From Microdochium bolleyi (taxonomy: Eukaryota > Ascomycota > Sordariomycetes > Xylariales > Microdochiaceae): 64,000 bases of DNA. Position numbers and translations under genes: made by a program. Positions 35,348-46,594 of this stretch are shown here, in pieces (position 1 is the stretch's first letter; each line of letters opens with the position of its first letter). The DNA is taken from positions 124,001 through 188,000 of the forward strand of contig KQ964272.1 of the NCBI GenBank assembly GCA_001566295.1. The letters are read 5' to 3'. The notes under the pieces are model-generated. The model searched no databases. It had not been told where the DNA came from and saw only the letters and a program-made list of their open reading frames with translations.

Positions 35348-35374
35348 CCCATGCTGCCCATGCTGCCCATGCTG
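35348..35374. repeat. Tandem 9-mer CCCATGCTG x3
   Basis: Three perfect copies of a 9-bp unit in the tricalbin upstream region; length polymorphism is likely. Confidence 0.95.
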
Positions 35375-35616
35375 CAGTACAGCACCTGCAAGCCGTGGGC
35401 GTAGAGCTGTCGCCTGTTTTTTCTTTCTTTGATTTCTTGGCCGCGTAATTTGGAACCTCGCTCCTCCATAGCGTCGTCGTCACCCACCGTAGCGCACCGA
35501 CAGGGGTCTTTTCCCCTCTCGAAGCTCAGCTCTCCCAGCCCTTGGGAAGCTCTGGGCTTCTGGACTATGCAGCGCTGGAGCTCCATCAGTGGATCGGGCC
35601 AGTGGACCCCCAGCCC

Positions 35617-35648
35617 AGCCAGGCCTCCCAGCCAGGCCTCCCAGCCAG
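35617..35648. repeat. Tandem 13-mer AGCCAGGCCTCCC, two copies plus a partial
   Basis: Two perfect 13-bp units followed by AGCCAG, about 350 bp upstream of the tricalbin ATG in CCCAGCC-rich sequence. Confidence 0.9.
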
Positions 35649-35995
35649 CTCACAAGCTTGCTGCCCTGCCCTCACTGTCGTCATACCTGTCCCTCCCACT
35701 GCGACCCTGCCAGCCTGCAATTCCGTGCCGCCGAGCTGCAGCCACCACCTGCTCCTGCTCTCCTATGTCCACGTGTTGCCTTCCCCCAACCCTCAATCCC
35801 ATTGCGACGACATTGTCTCTTGCTCTGAGGTGTTTTTTTGCCTAACAGACAGTGACCTCCGCCTGCAATTGCGCTTCAATTGCGCGGGCTTCGCAGTCGA
35901 CTGCCCTCCCCTTCCCCCAGAGCCCAACCAATCTGCGGCGGGCACTCTCCAACCGAGGTCGTGAGGTGCTTCACGCACGCACAGGCGCAACAGCC

Positions 35996-38900
35996 ATGGC
36001 GACGCAGCAGCAAGTCCACGAGCTCAAGCAGCAAGGTGCCATCGAGGCTGCCCAGAACCCAGAGTCTAGGGTCACTGCCGACGAGGCCCAGAGGAAGCTC
36101 GTCGAGGACAGCAAGAGCGCTGGCGTCACGGCCTTCACCTTCGACCCGGACGCGAGCATCGAGGAGAAGAGGGCTCAGGCCAGAGCTGTACGTGCTACTT
36201 ACCCCACGTCTCTTCCGTTGTCGGACGCGGTGCCGAGGGCATTGGAAAGCTCCTTTGCTGAGCGGGGGACTTGTTGACTGACTGCTTCCACTGTCGCGCA
36301 CACAGGCCATACCAGAGGACATCCGCGGCACACGACAGCACCAGGGCGTGGCTGTCGTCACAGACCAAGACGATGGAGCCAAAGCCGACTACGACCTACC
36401 CGAGCCGACCAAGGCCGGAGCCTTTGTGAAGCCCAAAGACTCTGACGGCAACAGCATTGCAGACGACGACGACGTCAAGGAAAAGGAGGACCTGGCCGCA
36501 AAGGTCGGTTGGGCCCCGCGCTTCGGCTGGCCCGAGGACACCGTGCTCGAGGGCGACAGCATGCTCGACCACACCACCTGGCTCGAGTCCAAGGTGCCCG
36601 ACCAGTTCTACGGCGACTGGTACCACAACGCCGCCATCATCGTGGTGGCCTGTATCCTCTCGTGGCTGATTGCCGTCCTCGGGGGCGGACTCGGCTGGGT
36701 CATGATCGTCATGGCCGGCTGCTCGACCTACTACCGGACCTCGGTCCGCCGCGTGCGCCGCAACTTCCGTGACGATGTCATCCGCGAGATGGCGCTCAAG
36801 AAGCTCGATACCGACCACGAGTCGCTCGAGTGGATCAACGTCTTCATGCTCAAGTTCTGGCCTATCTACCAGCCTGTCCTCGCCCAGACCATCATCAACT
36901 CGGTAGACCAGGTCCTGAGCACCGCCACGCCGGCGTTTCTCGACAGCCTGAAGCTCAAGACCTTCACGCTCGGCTCGAAGCCCCCGAGAATGGAACACGT
37001 CAAGTCGTACCCCAAGGCCGAAGACGACACGGTCGTCATGGACTGGAAGTTCAGCTTCACGCCAAACGACACGGCCGACATGACCAAGCGCCAGATCGCC
37101 AACAAGATCAACCCCAAGGTCGTGCTTGAGATCCGCATTGGCAAGGCCATGATCAGCAAAGGTCTGGACGTCATTGTCGAGGACTTTGCCTTCTCTGGCA
37201 TCATGCGCCTCAAGGTGAAGCTGCAGTTCCCCTTCCCGCACGTCGAGCGCGTGGAAATGTGTTTCCTCGACCGCCCGGTCATTGACTACGTCTGCAAGCC
37301 GCTCGGTGGTGATACGTTCGGCTTCGATATTAACTTCATCCCCGGCCTGGAGAGCTTCATCCAGGAGCAGATTCATGGCAACCTGGCTCCGATGATGTAT
37401 GCGCCAAACGTGTTCCCCATCGAGGTCGCCAAGATGCTTGCTGGTTCTCCCGTGGACCAGGCAATTGGTGTGGTGGCCATTACTCTGCATGGCGCACAGG
37501 GCCTCAAGAACCCCGACTCGTTCGCCGGCACTAATGACCCGTATGCTGTTGTCACGCTGAACAAGCGCAGCCCGCTGGCTCAGACGAAGACGATCAAAGA
37601 TACCAACAACCCTCGCTGGAACGAGACGCACTACATCATCATCAGCTCCTTCAACGACTCGCTCGACATGATCATCTACGACTACAACGACATCAGAAAG
37701 GACAAGGAGCTTGGTGTGGCGTCGTTCTTGCTCGAGCGCCTCGAGGAGGTTGACGCCCATGAGAGCCAGCGGATCGAAGTTGTTTCCAACGGCAAAGCAC
37801 GTGGAGTTCTGTCATGTGACGTCCGTTTCTTCCCTGTCATGGAAGAGAAGAAGCTCCCTGACGGCACAATCGAGCCAACCCCGGAGATGAACACTGGTAT
37901 CCTGCGGTACACGGTCGAGCAGGCAAAGGACCTGGACGGCACCAAGAGCTTGGTTGGCCAACTGAACCCGTACGCTACTCTCCTGCTGAACGGCAAGGAA
38001 GTTCACAGCACCAAGAAGCTCAAGCGCACGAACAACCCAATCTGGGACAATGGGTCCAAGGAGATCCTCATCACAGACCGAAAGCACGCCAAGCTCGGCC
38101 TTGCTATCAAGGACGACCGTGACCTTGCCGGTGATCAGCTTGTGGGCACATACCAGATCAAGCTTGATGACATGCTCGAGATGATGGAACGAGGCCAGGA
38201 TTGGTACAACCTGAGCGGCGTCAAGACTGGCCGCGCCAAGATCACAGCTCAGTGGAAGCCCGTGGCCATTTCCGGTGATCTAGCCAACACTGGCGGCTAT
38301 CAGACTCCAATTGGTGTCATGCGTCTTCATTTCAAGAGCGCCCGCGACCTGCGCAACTTCGAAGCGCTGGGCAAGTCTGATCCCTATGTTCGGGTGCTGC
38401 TGTCCGGAATCGAGAAGGGCCGGACTGTCACCCACCGTAACACCTTGGATCCTGAGTGGGATGAGGTCATCTATATCCCTATGCACTCAGCCCGCGATAG
38501 GCTGACGCTTGATGTTATGGACGCCGAAAAGATGGGCAAAGATCGCAGCTTGGGACTCATCGAGATCTTTGCTGGAGACTATATCCATCAAGGCGAGCAC
38601 GGCGAGTACCTGACTAGCGAGAACAAGCAGTTTCGCGATGAAGGCCTCCGCCTGCATGGCAAGGGGGTCGTCAAGGGCTTCCTGTCCTACTCGGTCTCCT
38701 TCTACCCCTCTCTGAATATTGCTGATGAAGAAGACGAGGAGAAGAAGGCCGAGCAGGATGCGGCAGAGACTGCTACCGTTGGCTCGCGCCAGTCCCTCGA
38801 GGCTACACGTTCAGCAGAAGCCGGCAGATTCTCGTCCTCTCTTGCTCGGAGTGACAGCAAGAAGGAGCCATCGGCGTCACTGTCTTCTCCTCCGACCGAT

Positions 38901-40678
38901 CTCATGACTCCTACCTCGCCGACATTCTCACGAAAATCGAAAGACTCAGTCCGCGAGCGGCCCAAGATCCACATGACCCCAGAGGAGCTCCTCAAACATG
39001 AGTCGGGCTTCATCATCTTCCACCTGTTGGAAGCTGACATGCCAAAGAGTGGCTTGCATGTCGAGATTGTTGTGGACGACATGACCTACCCGTCGTATGT
39101 TTCGGGCACTGCGAAGTCGCGCACGCACAAGTTTGACGAGATCGGTGATTGCTTCATCAGAGAGCTGGACTTCTCGAGACTCACCCTGAAACTGCGCGAG
39201 AAGCGTGAGAAGCCAGGCGAGGAGCGGGATGACTTCCACACCTTGGGCCGCCTGACTGGCAACACGGCAGAGGTGCTCAAGCAGTGTCTGGTATGTGGCC
39301 GATGATTTGCGTCTTTCGTTGTCCTCTATTGGAGTGATGCTAACTTCTGGTATAGAACAACCCAACGGTGCTCAAGCTGAAAGACGAGGAAGGCATGACA
39401 TCCAACATCAAGATCAGCCTTAAGTATGTTCCCGTCGAGATGCACTTGGATCCCAGCGAAAGTATCAACAACATGGGCAACCTGCGCGTGGACGTCCTCA
39501 GCGCGTCAGACCTGCCGGCCGCCGACCGCAATGGCAAGAGCGATCCGTACGCCAAGTTCGAATACAACGGCGTGGAGGTCTTCAAGACCAAGACGATCAA
39601 GAAGACGCTCAACCCGGAGTGGAACGAGTTTTTCGAGGTGCCCATCATCTCGAGAACTGCGGCCAAGTTCGTGGTCAATGTGTACGACTACGACTTTGCG
39701 GACAAGCCGGACTTCCTCGGCGCCGCGAGCATCAATCTCGAGGGCCTCGATCCGTTCAAGGGCAAGGAGGTCAACCTGCTCCTGGACGGAACGTCCGGCG
39801 CGATCAAGCTGCGCCTGCTGTTCCGTCCTGATTACATCACGCGCCAGCGCATGGGCACAGGCACCTTTTCAGGCACGTTTGCCGTGCCGGGGCGGATTGT
39901 CACTGGCGTCGTCGGAGTGCCCATCAAAGGCGTTGGTGCTGTCGGCCACGGCGTGGGCAAAGGCGCCAGCTTCATCAAACGTGGCTTCACAGGCCGATCC
40001 AAGGACAAGGGCAGCAACGGTACCGCGACGCCGCCGAGCAGCTCGCAGGCAGAGGTGCCCATCATCGTTACGGAAGATGCCGACTCTTCCCCTCCCGCGC
40101 CAGGCGGCATGCTCAAGCGCTCGACGGGCCTTGCAGACGCGAACGGTTCTCCCAACAGCACGCCTAATACGAACGGCTCCAAAGGACACCACCGGGCTCC
40201 GAGTCTCGGTGCCTCCTCCGTCCACAGCGTGACACCCGGAGGCCCCGGCTCGGGCGTTGCGTCTTTCAGCATTGTTTCAGCCTCGGACTACCCGCCTTCA
40301 TCGGACGTGTACGTGCTCATCCGGCAACTGGCCCCCAAGGAGAAGACCATTGGCAAGACGAAGCACCACTCGTCTCCCAAGGGCGGCGCAGTGACCTTTG
40401 ACGAGACATTCACGCACAACTGTACGCCCGACACGCAGTTCCGGATCGACGTCAAGGCGCACCACACCTTTGGCAGCGACGATGAGCTGGGACACGCGCT
40501 GTTCTTCGTCGACGAGAGCAACTCCGGGGACAAGGCGATCAAGGTCGGCAGCGGCACGGTCACGGTGCGCAGCTCTTTCGCCGAGACGCAACAGGAGAGC
40601 CCGCGCAACAGCATGCGCAGGAGCTTCCTGAGCAAGAGGGAGACGCGGCCCGCCACGAGAGACGGCACGCCTTCGTAA
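35996..40678 (+). CDS. Tricalbin (SMP- and multi-C2-domain ER-plasma membrane tether)
   Basis: Three exons, 35996-36187, 36306-39290 and 39356-40678, give 1499 aa. A hydrophobic hairpin at about 170-205 (AAIIVVACILSWLIAVLGGG then WVMIVMAG) anchors it in the ER. An SMP lipid-transfer domain follows at about 238-442 (SLEWINVFMLKFWPIYQP, later FPFPHVERVEMCFLDRPV). C2 domains follow at about 453-570, 595-720 and 730-860; these are recognisable by TNDPYAVV, LNPYATLL and KSDPYVRV with matching NNPRWNE, NNPIWDN and LDPEWDE turns. A weaker C2-like fold lies at about 955-1060 and a clear last C2 at about 1095-1210 (KSDPYAKFEYNG, LNPEWNEFFEV). The tail is basic and Ser-rich. Tricalbins hold cortical ER to the plasma membrane and move lipids. 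The second C2 has lost an acidic Ca2+ ligand (LNPYA), so it is probably Ca2+-independent. Confidence 0.95.
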
Positions 40679-40737
40679 TGCGAGAGGGGTGTAAGGAGGA
40701 GCTTTCTTTCCCTCTGAAGGACGTTTGCGATCTTGAG

Positions 40738-40770
<33 letters not shown>

Positions 40771-41716
40771 TAATAGTTTATGTCAGTCATGGGCGTTCAG
40801 GGGTTGCGCGATGGATTTTGTTTGAAGTTATGGTGCGAGGCGTGGAGGAAGGTACAAGTAGTAGGTTCACTGGCGAGTTTGATCTGGGGAAAGGGTTAAT
40901 CTCGTGAAGCTCAAAATCAAAATATATAAGTGTTTATTGATGACAAAAGTGTCTCGTCTTGTCGTGTCGTGCAGTGTGGCAGCCGTCCGGTACAAGAACG
41001 TCACGAGGTTCGCCGCTCTTACTGTGGCAGTGGACGGGAACTCTAACGTGTCTCGCAATCTGGAAAATCTGGACTGCGCGAATATCTCCATCGGGGTGAG
41101 CCTTGTTGGACTGCGTGTGCCGTGTTGGACAAGACGTGAAAGGATCGCTAAAGGTGCGTATACAAACTTCACATGGTTGCTCGCCAACAGCTCCAGGCAG
41201 TCTCCACACTGGCAGCCTGTGGTCAAGATTGTATAGTGTCCCAAGTTCCTGGGAAAACCCTGAACGGTACAAGCGATGTAGTAAGCGTGGAGTAGGACTG
41301 GTGTTATAGCCGCCGTAGGGTTCCGCCCAAGCGTCAGTAGCTAGCTAGCAAAGCTTTAAAAGCAGACCAGATCAGGCACGAAGATTTTTCAGAGGAGTTG
41401 CCAAACTTGGATGGTCGAGTCAGCTGAAGGACTAGTCCAAGACGGAATCATGAGCTCTGAGGTCGAGACGTACCTCTACTGTCGAACAATAAACTAGTTA
41501 TTTCGGGAGGGGAGATTCATGCCACCAAGCAGAAGTGCAAACAATTAGCAGACGGGGTGCAGAGTAAACACTGTTCGGTGCCGGTGCTTAGACATCTGCA
41601 ACGTTGACTGCTCTCGGACACCTGGCTGTGACAGAGGGTCGTCGCTGCCAGCCCTGTTCGTGGGCTGTAGGGCTAATTTATCTCAAATCTTCAGATCGCT
41701 CAACTTGGACTACGAG
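40679..41716. other. Spacer after tricalbin with a poly-T tract
   Basis: About 1.0 kb between convergent genes. It starts with a 28-base T run at 40740-40767, then contains only short frames without motifs. Confidence 0.55.
40740..40767. repeat. Homopolymer T28 tract
   Basis: Twenty-eight consecutive T about 60 bp after the tricalbin stop. It may be a 3'-end element read on the plus strand or the poly-A tail of a minus-oriented retro-insertion. I found no flanking target-site duplication, so it is recorded as a simple repeat. Confidence 0.95.
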
Positions 41717-42434
41717 CTACTGCGCCAGGGCACGAAGATAGTCGGCCGCCTCTACACTCATGATACCGTCCTGTACGAGACCTGCAGCTGACTCGAGAAT
41801 CCAGGTCTGGCAGTCTCTCTGAATAACCTTTCTGCCTGGATGTGCCTGTTCGTAATGCCTGATTAGCAGGTCTAACTCATAGCATCGACTACGCCTGATG
41901 CTCAAAATATAGTCAGGGACACCAGGAAAATGTCGTCGCAATACTTACAGCATTCCGGGCGTCATTCAAAGTCTTCCCAGGGACGGCAAGACTATGCAGC
42001 CTGGCCTCAAACTCGCAGACCGGCGCGTTCACGACCTTGTATACCCCGTGGTTGAAGAGGATGTCTTTGTCACCAATGAGTTCTGCCTTGACCCATTGCA
42101 ACGGGATCCTGGTTGTTGGACGTTCTTCGTTTGAGCAGAGATCGCAGCACCGCTTGATCTCAAACTGGAACCCTTCTCTGACGTTGCCCGTCGCGTGGAT
42201 CTTGATCACGGTTGCGGAGTCCTCTTGCGTGCGGACGCAGTAGGCCCAATGGTCCTTGAAGGGGTACCCATTGTAGATGAGCAGCTCGAGCAGGTACGCC
42301 CCTGGCGGCGCCTCGCCCAAGGTTGGCGGCTCTGGCTGGGATACCGGGGTCGGCTTTGCGGACAGATGCGTCAACAACGATGGCGCTGGTGGTGGCGGCG
42401 GTGCAGGTGGTGAGGGCGGACGTTCTAGGCCCAT
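41717..42434 (-). CDS. Hypothetical protein of an uncharacterised fungal family
   Basis: Two exons, 42434-41949 and 41875-41717, give 214 aa. The first 45 residues are Pro/Ala-rich (PPSPPAPPPPPAPSLL). A compact domain follows: AYLLELLIYNGYPFKDHWAYCV, VIKIHATGNVREGFQFEI, RIPLQWVKAELI and GVYKVVNAPVCEFEARLH. The second exon adds HYEQAHPGRKVIQRDCQTWI then LESAAGLVQDGIMSVEAADY before the stop. I know related sequences only as hypothetical proteins of moulds. The acceptor was chosen because it is the one that keeps phase and continues the motif. There is no signal peptide or membrane span, so it is presumably cytosolic. The frame is open upstream of 42434, but the Pro-rich N-terminus fits a start there. 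Function unknown. Confidence 0.7.
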
Positions 42435-44405
42435 CGTGAGTCTGGTTTGCTTTTGTTGGATGAGGAGGGAGGGAGGTTGGCCGATGCTCGGCACATGCAG
42501 CTGGGTATGATTGTTATACCAGTAGTACTCCGTAGTCCTGGTATTTGTGCAAGTGGGTCCACCCAGGCACCGAAGCCCTCGAGGATCGCTCGAGAACATA
42601 GTCTATCTCAAATAAACGGCCTAACAATCATAACAACGCATAGTGAGAACGTGATGAAGCCACCACCGCGCTAATGGGAACAAATGGGTATGCGGGCTAT
42701 ACTTTATAACTCTATACTGTGACCGACGGGGGAGTATCCCTGCCTTCATACTTTGGGGCCTCGAGGCCTCTGAACAATTCAGTCATTCCAACACAAACAC
42801 AAGCGGGATCATTACTTGCCAAAACTGCAGGTAATGACTTCATCTGCGTGAACATAGCTACAAGACTGCATATTAGGAGCGAGACCTTGCAGAAATATCA
42901 TGCTAATCTGCTCCTTTCCTTGCCGAAATGACTGTTGACTATAAACCCCAGCTTGGTTGATTGCGTTCTACTTCTTACATAGATCAGGCAGAAGGCCGTG
43001 CTGGAGAGGTAATATGCGGGCTGGGTTGTCCGTTGATTGATACTTCAACAGTTTCCTGTCCTGGGTAAGTATGGTACACCTGACAGGATTCTGCTTCCTC
43101 AGCTTTAAGCCCTTTCGCAAGGCCACTAACTATAAGTTCGTTGGTACGTTTCCTATAGATGTACGTACGGTTCGCCCTTCTAACTAGTTTAGCCTCTTTG
43201 GCGGTGTTGTGCAGGAGAGGACGGTATCGACATACGTTAGAATGCATACTATATGGTGCAAAAGGTCTATTATAGACTTATATATTTGAAGGACTAGAGC
43301 ATATACACACAGGTGCTCTCGCTTTCCTCGCAAGAATCATGAATTGCCATAAAAATAGTTACCATATCTAATACCCAGTTATGACCATCTCCTACACGAA
43401 ATTTATAGACAAGTAAGCACGCTGTGTATGCACAACCGGAGGGACAACAAACATGGTGAACTCCCTGTTTATGGGCTTACCAAGCCAGCCAGCCAAATTT
43501 GGCATGTTTATACAGATACCAAGTAGGCATCTGTAACCAGTGTATAGAAAACAAAACATTCATGCACATGGTGCTCGGCGGACATAGAGAATACCAGGCG
43601 TGGTAGAGATATATACTAGTCTAAGCACACCCAGGCTGCAATCAGCCTCAATTTGTCCGTGAGAATGAAGAATCGAAGGGTCATTGGCGTCAACAGAGAC
43701 ACCATTAGTTCATGTGCGTATCAAAGCTCACCTTCTCAAGGCCGAGTATTGATATCGCTGGTCGTATAGGTACGTACACTTTCAACCTAAGAAGTGCTGA
43801 TGGCGGTGATGGTGACGGAGGTGATGATGATTATCTGCCGGGCCGGCATTTGCAAGTGTTGATAACGTGGTCGCTCTGTCTCTCACTCTCTCCAAATAGC
43901 AGCACAAGAGAAGCGTCCACTGAGACATTTCAAGACCGTTCGAGTCAATCGCCCAGTTGATAGCAAGACCCGTCACCCATACTCGTGTGTGGGAAAGCGG
44001 GCAAGGCCGGCACTCTTGTCCTTGGGGGCCGTGAAACGCACAGGACAATCGGGAAAGACAGACCAGGGTGAAGAAGCGAGAATACAAGGACAAGAGACAA
44101 AGTAATAATAAGAGAAGAAGACGGGACAGCCAACGCATGAACTGATCTTAGATCACATTTGGACGCTTTTCCCAGCAACCTGATATCTTGACTGTCGTGG
44201 TTTCTCAATTTCTTTGCCGAGGTTCTGAATTCCTTGGATCCATTTCTGGCTGCTGCCGACTAGCAAGCTAACGCATCAGACATGGCACGAGAAACTGCAA
44301 TCCGTCTTCCAGCATTCCTCTCTTGACAAGAGGATTCTCCGGCCCTCCCAGTGACCTCCGCGCCCTTGCCTTCCTCCTGAGAGACTCCTCCCCGAAAAAA
44401 GAAAA
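42435..44405. other. AT-rich spacer, possibly containing decayed sequence
   Basis: About 2.0 kb between two minus-strand genes. From about 42600 to 43750 it is clearly richer in A+T than its surroundings. A minus-strand frame at 43247-42984 (87 aa, very Lys/Arg-rich, ending in a normal stop) may be a relic of a longer gene or element. I recognise no transposase or reverse transcriptase motif. Confidence 0.45.
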
Positions 44406-45541
44406 TCACCGCCTCATGCTCCCGATGATCTCCCGCTGTGCCTCGCGATCCCGCGCGCCCTCGCTCAGGCTGCCCGCGGACCGCAGGTCGCCGACGACGT
44501 CCTTGGCCTTGCCAAAGTAGACCTCCTGGAGGAGGTTGCGCATCTTGAGCTCCATGTCCTCAACGAGCTTGCCAATGTTGGCAATCTGCTGCTCGTCGCT
44601 CTCGGCGGGCAGCTCGATCTCGACTTGCCGCGTCATGTTGCCTGAGAGGTCCATCTCGCCCAGCGCCTGCGAGTTGCCCGTGTGCGAGAGCGACAGGATG
44701 ACGGTCGACGTTAGGTTGTACTGCGTGAAGCGAGCGCGGTCGATGGCCTCGAATACGTGGATCGAGTCCCAGGTGCCCTCGCCGGCGGTGCCTGGCGTGG
44801 CGACTGTTTTTCCACGACTGGAGTTAGCAAAAGCCAGATGAAGAACGCTTGTGTGGTCTCGAGAGTACGTGTTGTCTCGGCGCGCCAGAACTTTCACACA
44901 GGAACACACGTCTGCTCTGCGTCTCGACAATGCAAACCCGGTGGCCACGGTGGTTGTGTCCTCCCAACAAATGCCCGAACACGGCACCAAGAAGCACAAC
45001 CCAGTGAAATGTGCCAGAAAGACTTACCCTTCTTCAGCAGCACGACTCCCGCAAACCCGTCATCCAGGTTCCAGAAATACACGCTGCTCACGCCTCCCTC
45101 GTAGTACAGCTCGCGGTACACATCAAAGGCCTCGTTCGCGCGGACCTCCATGCGGCGCACTTTGTCGCTCGGCAGGCCCGCCGCGCCACCACCACCGCCG
45201 CCGGCCCCTCCCTCTACCCCGTCACCTTCGCCATCCTCGCCTCCCGCACCACCGGCCCCAGCGCCGTTGCCCGCGTTGTCCTGCCCCTCGAGCGGCGGGT
45301 CGAACTGGTTACTCCACGGGCTACGGTAGCTGTCGCCATCCCGGTTGTAGTCGCACAGCAGGTACTCCCTGCCGGTCTGCTTGCAGCGGCGCACCGCGAG
45401 CGGCTGGTCCACGCTCGAGAGCAGGTCCTCGGTCAAGTCGGGCGCGAGCTGGATCAGCGAGTTGAGGTGCTCCGAGGTGTGCTTCGGGTTGAGCCGCCGG
45501 AGCAGGTCGAGCGCCGAGTCGAACGGGTCGGAGGACGCCAT
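44406..45541 (-). CDS. CAP2: F-actin capping protein subunit beta
   Basis: Two exons, 45541-45028 and 44803-44406, give 303 aa. The start ASSDPFDSALDLLRRLNPKH and the blocks LAPDLTEDLLSSVDQPL, KQTGREYLLCDYNRDGDSYR and SSVYFWNLDDGFAGVVLLKK are diagnostic for capping protein beta. The second exon provides TWDSIHVFEAIDR and YNLTSTVILSLSH, and the C-terminal tentacle helix about MELKMRNLLQEVYFGKAKDVV. The alpha/beta heterodimer caps barbed ends of actin filaments at patches and hyphal tips. A Gly/Ala/Glu-rich insertion of about 35 residues (about 90-125) lies between the first two blocks and makes the protein about 20-30 residues longer than yeast and animal forms. The splice joins LLKK to VATPG in phase 1. 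Intron 224 nt, somewhat long for this window. Confidence 0.95.
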
Positions 45542-46594
45542 GTTATGTGACGTCTATGTATGTGTGAAGGTGAAGGCGTGGTTTGTCGTGGTGATGGACG
45601 TGTCCTGCGCTTCTGCCGTCCTGTGCTCGGTAGGGGGTGCGGCGTCGGCGACTGTAGTTGGTCGAGGGCTGTTGACGGGGTGTGTCTCGTGTTTCGCTGT
45701 CGACAATGGGTCTGGTTGAAGATCTGTCCCCAGCTTTCAAGATGTCGTGCCTGCACTTGTGGGCGTGAGGATTGTGGCTTCGTGGTGTTGATGCCGTGCA
45801 GTGTCCTTTGTGGAAGCGGACTGATTTGGGAGTGGTGGTTCAGGCACGGCGTCTGTCTGGCTCACTGCACGTTGCGGGCGGCATCACCGCCGCGGGGTAA
45901 GCCCACTCTGAGGCAGCTACTGTGGGAGCTATGGCCAGACCCCTGCGCTACTCGAACAGCTCGAGCTCGGCGAGCTCTACTGACTCGGGTGCTTCAGCAA
46001 ACCGGAGTACAGAGTAAAATATGCGAAGTGAGCAAGTGGCCCAGAAGCTAGGAGGATAAAACATTTCGTAAGATTCAAAACCCCCCAAAATCCCCAGCCA
46101 GCTATGTACAAGTACCCTATAGATATCAATGACGAATGAACCTCACCTCAGAAACTTGCTTGGTCGTCCCTCCATTGTCCAGAGCCCCTACTGGTCCTTT
46201 CCTTCCACCACCGTGCTCTCCCCAGAATGTATATACTGATTTCTCATTTCAGCGGGATCCGACCTTGTGACCGCCATAACAGCATAGGCAGGCTCTGTTC
46301 CGCCGACACTGCAGATCTCGCGTCCATGTTCGTGCGCAGTTCTTGAGAGGGCCGACTCTGTCCAAGTTGCAGACCATTGTCGACATTTCCCGCACCACTT
46401 GTACGCTTCTGCAAGACATGAAGGATGCTAGAGCTCAGAAGTGTGCAAGAATGCCATCATTGAACCGCTTCTCTTCTGCCATGGTAAATATGAATATGCT
46501 GGCCATCCAGCACAGCCAGCTCGGAAAGCTCATGAGCCAGCAAAATAGGGGTGCTTTCCAGAGGCTCAAGCCAACGGCGCACAAAATTATCGAT
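45542..46594. other. Spacer between CAP2 start and the BAH-PHD 3' end
   Basis: About 1.05 kb holding the CAP2 promoter and the BAH-PHD 3' untranslated region, both minus strand. Small frames lack motifs. Confidence 0.55.

Larger units (their letters stand above)
33931..35995. other. Tricalbin upstream region with small tandem repeats
   Basis: About 2.1 kb without a recognisable gene. The right half carries pyrimidine-rich, CCCAGCC-rich leader-like sequence before the tricalbin start and two short tandem repeats listed separately. Frames here lack motifs. Confidence 0.5.

Noticed and set aside
36396..37760. Long antisense frame (454 codons) opposite the tricalbin gene
   Set aside because: It is a mirror of the strongly conserved SMP/C2 coding frame in GC-rich third positions; its composition (Val/Asp/Glu/His-rich) has no family motif.
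40740..40767. T28 tract considered as the tail of an inserted retroelement
   Set aside because: No flanking direct repeat and no element body recognised; kept as a simple repeat.
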